Assembly: GCA_964384675.1 (NCBI GenBank)
Contig: CAYLNK010000389.1
Location: 1 to 5,427, forward strand
DNA length: 5,427 nt
Origin: CAYLNK01 sp964384675
GTDB lineage: Bacteria; Acidobacteriota; Thermoanaerobaculia; UBA5066
Direction of reading: 5' to 3'
Part shown: positions 1 to 5,223 of the stretch, piece after piece
Layout: each line of letters begins with the position of its first letter
Position numbering within the stretch: position 1 is the stretch's first letter
Translations under genes and position numbers: made by a program
Notes under the pieces: generated by a model
Databases searched by the model: none
The model's input: the letters and a program-made list of their open reading frames with translations, nothing else
Told to the model about the DNA's origin: nothing

Positions 1-668
1 GCCTTGCGCTGGAACGCGGCGCCCGGGGCGAAGGCCCGGCGCCGTCGCGCCGCCACCGACCGGGCGATGCGCGAGAGGAAGCGGTCCGGGTCGAACGCGC
101 CGACCGCGACGATGGCCGTGCGCTCGGGCCGGAAGATCGCGTGGAAGCGCTGCACGAGCGCGCGGTGCGAGAGCGATCGGACGGTCTCGTCGGTGCCCAG
201 GATCGGCGCCCCGAGCGGGTGGGCCGGCCAGAGCGCGCGGAGGAAGGCGTCGTTGAGGCGGTCCTCCGGGATGTCGTTCGCCTCGGCCATCTCCTCGAGG
301 ATGACGCCCCGCTCCACCTCGACGTCGTCCGCGCCGAACACGGGCGCCTCCGTCAGGTCGAGGAGGAGGTCGAGCGCGTCGCCGGCCCGCTCCGCCGTGG
401 TCTGGGCGTGGAAGGCGACCGACTCCTTCGTCGTGTAGGCGTCGCAGTCGCCGCCGAGACGGTCGGTCATCCGTGCGATCGCGGCGCCGGAGCGGCGGCG
501 CGTCCGCTTGAAGAGGAGGTGCTCGAGGTAGTGCGTGGCGCCCAGGGTGGCCGGGGCCTCGTCGGCCGAGCCGCCCGCGACGTAGACCCCGAGCGCGACG
601 CTGCGCACGTCGCGCATCGGGTCGAGCCACACGGCGGTGCCGTCCTCGAGCGCGTGAACCCGCACCAT
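1..668 (-). CDS. M16 (insulinase/pitrilysin-like) zinc peptidase, N-terminal part, runs off window edge
   Basis: I translated this frame by hand. It is open from ATG at 668 to base 1 (222 codons, no stop), so the 3' end is missing. It matches the M16 N-terminal metalloprotease domain. The inverted zinc motif HYLEH lies at residues 46-50 in the context GATHYLEHLLFK, and the downstream ligand region VILEEM has Glu125/126 about 75 residues later, the family spacing. GGDCDAYTTKES at 72-83 is the usual block following the active site. All metal ligands are therefore present and the enzyme should be catalytically competent. No signal peptide is visible, so it may act in the cytoplasm or be exported another way. 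M16 proteins are normally about 400 residues or longer, so roughly half is seen. The start has no good Shine-Dalgarno. It begins 34 nt after the third pseudopilin and is probably co-transcribed; a role in pilus or secretion biology is not shown. Family call sure, substrate unknown. Confidence 0.9.
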   Translation of the reverse strand, partial: MVRVHALEDGTAVWLDPMRDVRSVALGVYVAGGSADEAPATLGATHYLEHLLFKRTRRRSGAAIARMTDRLGGDCDAYTTKESVAFHAQTTAERAGDALDLLLDLTEAPVFGADDVEVERGVILEEMAEANDIPEDRLNDAFLRALWPAHPLGAPILGTDETVRSLSHRALVQRFHAIFRPERTAIVAVGAFDPDRFLSRIARSVAARRRRAFAPGAAFQRK

Positions 669-685
669 CGCGTGATCTTACCCGT

Positions 686-700
686 GGCCGCCGGGCGGCC
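686..700 (-). promoter_or_regulatory. GC-only hairpin between pseudopilin 3 and M16 peptidase
   Basis: In the transcript, GGCCGC-CCG-GCGGCC forms a perfect 6-bp all-GC stem with a 3-nt loop, beginning 2 nt after the pseudopilin stop codon. No U-run follows (the next bases are ACGGGTAAG), so it is not a canonical intrinsic terminator. It could be a weak attenuator or a 3'-end stabiliser separating pseudopilin from peptidase expression. It could also be chance in GC-rich DNA. Confidence 0.3.
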
Positions 701-702
701 GG

Positions 703-1302
703 TCAGCGCGGCATGCCGACGGGGAGGTTGACTCCCGCGGAGCGCTCCACGAAACGCCACTCGTTGTACGTGTCGCGCCCGTCGAAGACGCGAATCGACT
801 TCTTCGTCGACTTCGAGTAGACGCCGATGATCGGAAGGGGCACGTTGGGCGTCCCGGAATCGTCCTTGCCGCCGAAGCCCGGCGTGGGGGAAGGGGTCGG
901 GCTCGGGCTGGGCGTCGGCTGCGGCCCTCCGGGGGGAGGGTCGCCGGGGCGGCGGATCGTCTGGGTCGTCGCCTGCGTCACCAGGCCCCAGTCGTTGGAG
1001 TCGGTGATCGGGTCCTTCCAGAGCTTGCGGAGCGCCCGTGGACGCACCTCGTACATCTCCTTGAGGCTGTTCGGGGAGCGGCCGAACCTCTTCCGGAAGA
1101 TCCGGATCCCCTCGACGTACTGCTGCCCGCGGAAGATCAGCTCCTCCTCCTTGTCGCGCTGCGCCTGGGTTGACGCGAGCGGGAGCACCGCCGCCGTCCC
1201 GATCGTCAGGATGGCGATGCCGATGAGGAGGGCCACCATCGTGTAGCCGCGTGGGCAGGGACGACGTCGGGCTGCGCGCGCGAGGGCTCGGCGCCGGGTC
1301 AC
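703..1302 (-). CDS. Minor (tip-like) pseudopilin lacking Glu+5, with Pro/Ser/Thr linker
   Basis: A 199-residue prepilin-like protein. A basic leader of 19 residues ends in Gly19, followed by YTMVALLIGIAILTIG, a typical type IV pilin N-terminal helix (about 20-45). The residue at +5 after the predicted cleavage is Ala24, not the usual Glu. Residues 45-110 are a charged helical and globular part (QRDKEEELIFRG, then KDPIT and W105). Residues 121-145 are a low-complexity Pro/Thr/Ser/Gly linker. The end carries a second small conserved-looking block (IIGVYSKSTKKSIRVF and YNEWRFVE). I chose GTG at 1302 because it overlaps the preceding stop as GTGA; GTG at 1305 is equally possible. No strong Shine-Dalgarno is present, so translational coupling is likely. 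Loss of Glu+5 is known in tip pseudopilins such as GspK, so a priming or tip role is inferred. The linker is absent from ordinary GspG-type proteins. The N-terminal class is secure; the exact subtype is not. Confidence 0.85.
   Translation of the reverse strand: MTRRRALARAARRRPCPRGYTMVALLIGIAILTIGTAAVLPLASTQAQRDKEEELIFRGQQYVEGIRIFRKRFGRSPNSLKEMYEVRPRALRKLWKDPITDSNDWGLVTQATTQTIRRPGDPPPGGPQPTPSPSPTPSPTPGFGGKDDSGTPNVPLPIIGVYSKSTKKSIRVFDGRDTYNEWRFVERSAGVNLPVGMPR
868..942 (-). repeat. Pro/Thr/Ser low-complexity linker in pseudopilin 3
   Basis: Residues 121-145 of the third pseudopilin are a Pro-rich stretch containing alternating TP and SP dipeptides. It separates the pilin-like core from a C-terminal block of about 50 residues. 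Extended Pro/Thr/Ser linkers of this kind are typically unstructured and can be O-glycosylated; modification is not shown here. Confidence 0.75.
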
Positions 1303-1727
1303 CACTGCGAGTACGGTGTGCCGTCCAGGCTGATCTTGGGTGATCCGGAGTGGACGTCGATGATCCCGGCCGGCTGATCGGACGCGGTGTCGGCCGAGTC
1401 CGGCTCGTCGAACTCCACTTGCCACGTGTCGGCCGAGCGTGTGAATGGGTCGAGGGGCACCTTGCGGATGTACCGCTCGGTGACGAGGACCTCGAGCGAT
1501 TCCGGGTAGTGCCCCTTGTCGGCGTAGTACTGGTCCAGGCACGAGCGGAAGGTGAAGAGGTCCTCGCGGAGCGCGGCCTCCTTGGCCTTGATCGGGGCCT
1601 TGATCAGCTGCGGGATCGCGATGGCCGACAGGATGCCCAGGATGGCCATCACGACCATGAGCTCCACGAGGGTGAAGCCCCGGCGTCGGCGTCGGGAGGG
1701 CCGGGGTGCGGCGGCGCGGATGCTCAT
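1299..1727 (-). CDS. Type II secretion GspG-like pseudopilin (second of tandem)
   Basis: A 142-residue prepilin-like protein. A leader with a run of five Arg ends at Gly17, followed by FTLVELMVVMAILGIL, an almost canonical class III/T2SS prepilin motif with Phe+1 and Glu22 at +5. The hydrophobic helix spans about 18-40. The C-terminal part has the GspG-like VPLDPFT (90-96) and DEPDS (107-111) blocks and ends in SQW. After cleavage and N-methylation by a prepilin peptidase (not in the window) it should assemble into a pseudopilus in the periplasm. ATG at 1727 lies one base after the previous stop (TGAGATG), with AAGGA at 1740-1736 inside the upstream gene as Shine-Dalgarno. An in-frame upstream extension to 1796 is rejected because it would put 23 unrelated residues before the leader. 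Its stop overlaps the next gene's GTG. Shared motifs with the preceding gene point to an old tandem duplication. Confidence 0.93.
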   Translation of the reverse strand: MSIRAAAPRPSRRRRRGFTLVELMVVMAILGILSAIAIPQLIKAPIKAKEAALREDLFTFRSCLDQYYADKGHYPESLEVLVTERYIRKVPLDPFTRSADTWQVEFDEPDSADTASDQPAGIIDVHSGSPKISLDGTPYSQW

Positions 1728-1728
1728 C

Positions 1729-2196
1729 TCACCAGTCCTTGTACTTCGTCTTGTCCAGGCCGGTCCCGCCGGAGAGCGAGTAGACGTCGTAGACATTCTG
1801 TCTCCCCCACGAGGTCGAGTCGGGCTCGTCCTGATAGCTCCTGAGCCCCCACTCGGCCTTTCCGGTCATGGGGTCGACCGGGATCTTCCGGAGGAACTTC
1901 CTCTTCTTCTTCACCTGGCCGACCAGCTCGACCCCCTCGACGAGGTCCTCCAGCTTCTTCGGGTAGCCCTCGGTGTCCAGGGTGATCGGGACCAGCCCCT
2001 GGTCGGAGAGCTTCTTGTAGTCGTCGATGGCGGATCGCATCGTCCGGAGCGCGAAGCGCAGCTCCAGCTCCCGCTGCCGGGTCAACGTGAAGCGGGTGAT
2101 CGGCACGGCCATGGCCGTGAGGATCAGGATCATGGCGACCACCATGACCAGCTCCACCATCGAGTAGCCGCGACGAAGCGCCCGGGCCGGGAGCAT
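1729..2196 (-). CDS. Type II secretion GspG-like pseudopilin (first of tandem)
   Basis: A 155-residue prepilin-like protein. The short 10-residue leader ends in RRG, followed by YSMVELVMVVAMILILTAMA: Tyr+1, and Glu15 at +5. The helix runs to about residue 40 and continues as a charged amphipathic segment (LTRQRELELRFALRTMRSA). The C-terminal part has IPVDPMT (105-111), W116, DEPDS (123-127) and ends YDVYSLSGG then YKDW, the layout of GspG proteins. Length is near the usual GspG size of about 140-150 residues. The start at 2196 is fixed by a strong AGGAGG at 2208-2203, six bases upstream, and lies 11 nt after the secretin stop. Lys is enriched (KKKRK at about 96-100), so the mature protein may be fairly basic in that loop. 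It is probably the major or co-major pseudopilin; which of the two GspG-like proteins is major cannot be read from sequence. Confidence 0.93.
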   Translation of the reverse strand: MLPARALRRGYSMVELVMVVAMILILTAMAVPITRFTLTRQRELELRFALRTMRSAIDDYKKLSDQGLVPITLDTEGYPKKLEDLVEGVELVGQVKKKRKFLRKIPVDPMTGKAEWGLRSYQDEPDSTSWGRQNVYDVYSLSGGTGLDKTKYKDW

Positions 2197-2202
2197 CAGG
2201 TG

Positions 2203-2208
2203 CCTCCT
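2203..2208 (-). promoter_or_regulatory. Strong Shine-Dalgarno of pseudopilin 1
   Basis: AGGAGG, six bases before the ATG at 2196; its first A is the last base of the secretin stop codon. It is the best Shine-Dalgarno in the window. That fits a need to make more pseudopilin than secretin from one message (inference). Confidence 0.75.
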
Positions 2209-4640
2209 CACCTCACCGTCAGGGCCGCGCTCTGGGCGACGGGGGTCGAGCCTCCGGCCTTGCCCGCGGCGGCCGCCGCCGAGACGCGGAAGTACGCCGT
2301 GCCGGGCGCCACGCCACGCACCGTCAGCTCGGCGAGGACTCCCGAGGGGAGACCCATCTGCCCCATGTTGCGCCCGAGCTGGACCCGGGCCCGGCCGGGG
2401 ACGCGCTCCGCCTCGAAGCGCACGACCGGGCCGAGCTCGCCGTCCCGCCACGGCCCGGGCGACACGGCGGTCACCTCGGCCACGGAGGAGTCCCACTCGA
2501 GCGTCAGCTCCATCGCGTTGAGGTCGGCCATCCCGGCGAGCCCGGTCAGGGAGACCGTGGCCGAGCGGCCCGCGGTCAGCTCCTCCGCCGACACGTCGAA
2601 GCCGAGATGCGGGCGGCCGTCGAGCGCCGCAGCCGTGGCGGCCGGCGGGGCGAGCGCGGCGGCGGAATCGGAGAGGGACTCTCCCGAAAGCGAGGCCCCG
2701 TCCGTCTCCTTCTGGGCGCTTCCGCGCGGCTTGATCGGGGAGTCCGGCCGCTTGAACGGGTCGTTCGGTACGCCCCCCTGGGGGATCACCGGCCCCACGG
2801 GCTTGATCCCGTCCGGCTGCCCGCCCAGCGGGTTCCCGGCCGATCCGGAGACGCCGGGGCGCGGGCGCGCGGGGGCGCCGATCGTCGACTCGTCGAACGG
2901 CGAGCCGCTCGCCTGCGGCGACTCGAGCCGTGTGTTGAGGCCGGAGAACGAGACGTTGTTCTCGGTCCCGACCCAGATGGGGAGGAGGTCCTCGTCGCTG
3001 ATCTGGGGCGCCCGCACGATGTGCGGGGTCAACGTCAGGAGGAGGTCCGTCCGGGTGTCGTCGCTCTTGTGGTCCGAGAAGAGGGCCCCGAGGAGGGGGA
3101 TGTCGGAGAGGAAGGGGATCTTCGTCTTCGTCTCGTTCGTCTCGTTCTTGATCAGGCCGGCCAGGACGTTCGTCTCGCCGTCCTTCAGCCGGATCGTCGA
3201 GGTGATCGTGCGGGTGCCGATGACCGGCTGGTCCGCCCCGCCCGGGTTCGCTTGATACCGGGTGATGTTCGACACCTCCACGGTCAGCTTCATCGTGACT
3301 TCCTTGTTGTGGTGGACCCTCGGCTCGATCTCGATCTTGATCCCGACGTCCTGGTACTGGAACGAGGTGATCGGGACGGTCCCGGTGCCGCCGATCGCGG
3401 TCGACGTGTTGATCGTCGTGACCGGGACGGGCACGCGGTCTCCGATCGTGAGCTGGGCCTTCTCCCCTTCGGCGATCCGGAGCTGCGGCTTGGCGAGGAG
3501 CTGCGTCTCGCCGTTGTTCTTGATGAAATTGAAGGTGATCGTCGGCACGCTGAAGGAGAAGTCGGAGATGCCGAGCTTGAAGAGGTCCTTCCAGGGCAGG
3601 TTCGCCGAGGAGCCGCTCGTCCCGCTCGACGTCCCGGTGACCTGACCCGCGGTCGCGTAGGCCCCGAGCTTGGTCCCGAGCTCGATCGCCTTGCTCGTCT
3701 GGATCTGCAGCAGCTCGACGTCGACGACGACCTCGGCCTTGGCCTTGTCGTTCACCTCGATGATCTTCTCGGCGACCGCGACCTTGTCGGCGGTGTCGCG
3801 GATGACGATCGCGTTGAGGGCCTGGATCGTCCCGAGGCGTCGCAGGTCGAGGATGGACCGGACCATCGTGGAGACGTCCTTCACGTCCCCGTTGGAGAGG
3901 AAGAACGTGCGGATGACGAGGTCCTCGTATTCCTTGCGGTTCTGGTTGGTGTCCTGCGCGACCAGGATCGTCCTCTCGTCGATGACCTTGTAGAAGTGGC
4001 CCGCCTGACGCATGACGGTCTCGAGGCCCTTCTGGAAGCTCATCCCCCGCAGGTCGATCGTGAACTTGTCGTCCTTCAGCTGCGGGTCGTAGATGACGTT
4101 GATCCCGGCAGCGGCGGCCAGCGCCCCGTAGATCTTCTTGACGTTCTGGTCCGAGAAGCTGACCTGGATCGGCTCGTTCGAGGTGGGGTTCAGCATCGGC
4201 GGCGTCGCGCGCGAGCCTCGGGTCTTCAGCTTCGACTTCTCGATGGCGGTCCCGCCCTGCACCTCGAGCCGCCGCGCCTCGGCGTCCTCTCGGGTGCGCC
4301 GCAGCTCCTGCACCGCCGAGTCGTTCGAGGGGTCGAGCGCGACGGACTGCTCCAGCTCGATGGCGGCCATGTCGAGCTGCCCGGCGGAGCGGTGGACGCG
4401 CCCACGGTCGTAGTGGACCTGGGCGGCGCGAGACTTCGCCCGCAGGAGCGCGATCCGGTACTTCGAGTTCTGCGGCTCCAGCCGGAGCGCCTGGTCGTAG
4501 CCGAGGACCGCCATGTCCCAGTGCTCCCGGCTCTCCTCTCGCGAGGCGTCGCGGAAGGCGCGGGAGGCGGTGCAGCCGGTGCCGCCCAGGATCGCGGTGG
4601 CCACGAGCAGGCAGGCCCATCGGGTCGGGAGCTTCGTCAT
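2208..4640 (-). CDS. Secretin (GspD/PilQ family) with N-terminal TPRs and C-terminal cohesin-like domain
   Basis: An 810-residue outer-membrane channel protein. Domains in order: hydrophobic signal (about 8-22) ending at Cys23, a possible lipoprotein site with an imperfect lipobox; TPR-like helices about 33-120 (motifs AVLGYDQALRLEP and AAIELEQSVALDP); STN/N0 domain about 155-230; N1-like domain about 240-298; secretin core about 300-545. The core shows GDRVPVP (400-406), LKDGETNVLAGL (485-496), KIPFLSDIPLLGALF (507-521) and TDLLLTLTPHIVR (531-543), all hallmark positions. A Pro/Gly-rich linker (546-677) follows, then a 133-residue beta-rich tail resembling cohesin domains (ELTLEWDSSVAEVTAVSPG). 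Such a protein forms the multimeric channel through which a pseudopilus or pilus works. The start ATG at 4640 is chosen because GAGGAA at 4652-4647 precedes it and because it opens the signal peptide; the frame stays open to 4772, but the added residues are not signal-like. It follows the PilP-like gene by 10 nt. The secretin call is secure; GspD versus PilQ is not resolved. Confidence 0.96.
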   Translation of the reverse strand: MTKLPTRWACLLVATAILGGTGCTASRAFRDASREESREHWDMAVLGYDQALRLEPQNSKYRIALLRAKSRAAQVHYDRGRVHRSAGQLDMAAIELEQSVALDPSNDSAVQELRRTREDAEARRLEVQGGTAIEKSKLKTRGSRATPPMLNPTSNEPIQVSFSDQNVKKIYGALAAAAGINVIYDPQLKDDKFTIDLRGMSFQKGLETVMRQAGHFYKVIDERTILVAQDTNQNRKEYEDLVIRTFFLSNGDVKDVSTMVRSILDLRRLGTIQALNAIVIRDTADKVAVAEKIIEVNDKAKAEVVVDVELLQIQTSKAIELGTKLGAYATAGQVTGTSSGTSGSSANLPWKDLFKLGISDFSFSVPTITFNFIKNNGETQLLAKPQLRIAEGEKAQLTIGDRVPVPVTTINTSTAIGGTGTVPITSFQYQDVGIKIEIEPRVHHNKEVTMKLTVEVSNITRYQANPGGADQPVIGTRTITSTIRLKDGETNVLAGLIKNETNETKTKIPFLSDIPLLGALFSDHKSDDTRTDLLLTLTPHIVRAPQISDEDLLPIWVGTENNVSFSGLNTRLESPQASGSPFDESTIGAPARPRPGVSGSAGNPLGGQPDGIKPVGPVIPQGGVPNDPFKRPDSPIKPRGSAQKETDGASLSGESLSDSAAALAPPAATAAALDGRPHLGFDVSAEELTAGRSATVSLTGLAGMADLNAMELTLEWDSSVAEVTAVSPGPWRDGELGPVVRFEAERVPGRARVQLGRNMGQMGLPSGVLAELTVRGVAPGTAYFRVSAAAAAGKAGGSTPVAQSAALTVR
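2211..2609 (-). other. Cohesin-like domain at the secretin C-terminus
   Basis: Secretin residues 678-810. The pattern is that of a cohesin-type beta sandwich: HLGFDVSAEELTAGRSATVS, then LTLEWDSSVAEVTAVSPGPW, a short acidic loop, and a late GVLAELTVRGVAPGTAYFRV strand pair. It is assigned by pattern only, without a profile search. Secretins of the GspD/PilQ type normally end soon after the barrel or with a short S-domain, so this is an addition. Its side of the membrane is not known from sequence. Confidence 0.65.
2610..3005 (-). other. Pro/Gly-rich linker between secretin barrel and cohesin-like domain
   Basis: Secretin residues 546-677. From about 575 the composition is rich in Pro, Gly, Ser and Asp with few large hydrophobics (for example GGQPDGIKPVGPVIPQGG), followed by an Ala-rich stretch at about 659-673. 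It is predicted to be disordered and to separate the channel from the terminal domain. Confidence 0.6.
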
Positions 4641-4646
4641 TCTCGA

Positions 4647-4652
4647 TTCCTC
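4647..4652 (-). promoter_or_regulatory. Shine-Dalgarno of secretin, overlapping upstream stop
   Basis: GAGGAA, six bases before ATG 4640. Its first two bases are the GA of the upstream TGA stop codon, so ribosomes ending the PilP-like gene sit directly on the secretin's initiation site. It decides the secretin start at 4640 rather than the longer open frame. Confidence 0.7.
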
Positions 4653-5223
4653 AGCGGTCCATCCCGGTGATCGGGAGTCGTCGTGTGATGTCGTGCGGGA
4701 GCTCGGTGAAGCCGATGTCGATCGACTCCCGGTTGATCTTCCGGATCTGGAACCTCGTCTCGACCACGTCACCCTCGCGTGCGTTGATCAGCTTCCCTCC
4801 GGTCTCGAGCACCACGATGGGCCGCTCCGGCGGTCCGAAGCGGCCGATCGCCGTGAACGAGATCTGGGGCGGGACGATGGGGGTGGCCGTGGGGGTGGGC
4901 GTCAACGGACGCGGATAGTTCACGAAGATGCTCTCCGGCACCGGCGTCGGCGGGACCGGCACCCGGGTCGGCGTCGGGGTCGGCTTGTCGTAGAAGCGGA
5001 AGATGTTCCGCTCCACCCGGTCGGGCGCGCTCTCCTTCGCCGGGAGGTCGAGCGACGGGAGCGCGTTCCAGTCGGCTACGCCGGCCTTCCGCCCGCCGCG
5101 ACCCCTCTCGGTCTGCGGGGTAGCCGCCGAGGACGGCTCTTCCTTCTTCGGCCAGAGCGCCCAGGCGCCCGAGAGCGCGAGGAACGCGAGGAGGACCTTG
5201 AGGCGACCCTGGGGGGCGCTCAT
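4651..5223 (-). CDS. PilP/GspC-like bitopic periplasmic alignment protein
   Basis: A 190-residue protein. A single hydrophobic segment at about 8-24 (VLLAFLALSGAWALW) anchors it in the inner membrane. Residues 25-65 are a low-complexity spacer and 70-77 carry the motif VERNIFRF, like the 'RN(L/I)F' element of GspC/PilP-type proteins. Residues 81-119 are a Pro/Thr-rich linker. Residues 120-185 form a small beta domain (FTAIGRFG, PIVVLETGGKLINAREGD, then RFQIRKINRESIDIGF) with the pattern of PilP and GspC HR domains, which contact the secretin N-terminal domain. Its position directly before the secretin fits a PilP role. ATG 5223 overlaps the upstream stop as ATGA, with AAGGA at 5234-5230 as Shine-Dalgarno. 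Similarity is by pattern and gene order, so the family is moderately sure; a generic secretion-associated protein is the alternative. Confidence 0.75.
   Translation of the reverse strand: MSAPQGRLKVLLAFLALSGAWALWPKKEEPSSAATPQTERGRGGRKAGVADWNALPSLDLPAKESAPDRVERNIFRFYDKPTPTPTRVPVPPTPVPESIFVNYPRPLTPTPTATPIVPPQISFTAIGRFGPPERPIVVLETGGKLINAREGDVVETRFQIRKINRESIDIGFTELPHDITRRLPITGMDR
4867..4983 (-). repeat. Pro/Thr-rich linker in the PilP-like protein
   Basis: Residues 81-119 hold two Pro/Thr runs (PTPTPTRVPVPPTPVP and PLTPTPTATPIVPP) around a short ESIFVNY insert. They make an extended, probably disordered span between the membrane-proximal RNIF motif and the beta domain. The composition parallels the linker in pseudopilin 3. 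Confidence 0.75.

Noticed and set aside
686..700. An intrinsic terminator ending the pseudopilin operon.
   Set aside because: The stem is only 6 bp and no U-run follows on the minus-strand transcript, so it is kept only as a possible regulatory hairpin.
141..731. A 196-residue plus-strand open frame opposite the M16 gene.
   Set aside because: The minus-strand frame shows an intact M16 active site with correct spacing, so the plus frame is a shadow.
1303..1542. Extension of pseudopilin 3 to an ATG at 1542.
   Set aside because: It would place about 80 Arg-rich residues before the prepilin leader, read out of frame from the previous pseudopilin; the GTG coupled to the stop at 1299 is far more likely.
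1552..3255. A 567-residue open frame on the plus strand opposite the secretin and pseudopilins.
   Set aside because: It is antisense to well-recognised genes, has a composition full of Arg, Pro and Ser without domain motifs, and is expected in GC-rich DNA where stop codons are rare.
1729..4620. A 963-residue minus-strand open frame containing pseudopilin 1 at its end.
   Set aside because: Only the last 155 residues, from ATG 2196, are pilin-like. The rest is an out-of-frame reading of the secretin, so it is not a fusion protein.
2607..4670. A 687-residue open frame on the plus strand with many Arg, Val, Leu and Asp.
   Set aside because: Its repetitive 'DRDRD/DLDLD' texture mirrors the codon pattern of the secretin on the other strand; no family resemblance and no credible start signal.
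4641..4772. An N-terminal extension of the secretin to an ATG at 4772.
   Set aside because: The extra 44 residues are Ser/Arg-rich, overlap the PilP-like gene and would bury the signal peptide; ATG 4640 has a good Shine-Dalgarno.
4867..4983. Short GGGGT/GGCGT-type DNA repeats that could be taken for a tandem-repeat array.
   Set aside because: They are the codons of the Pro/Thr linker, irregular in spacing, with no spacers or palindromes as in a CRISPR array.
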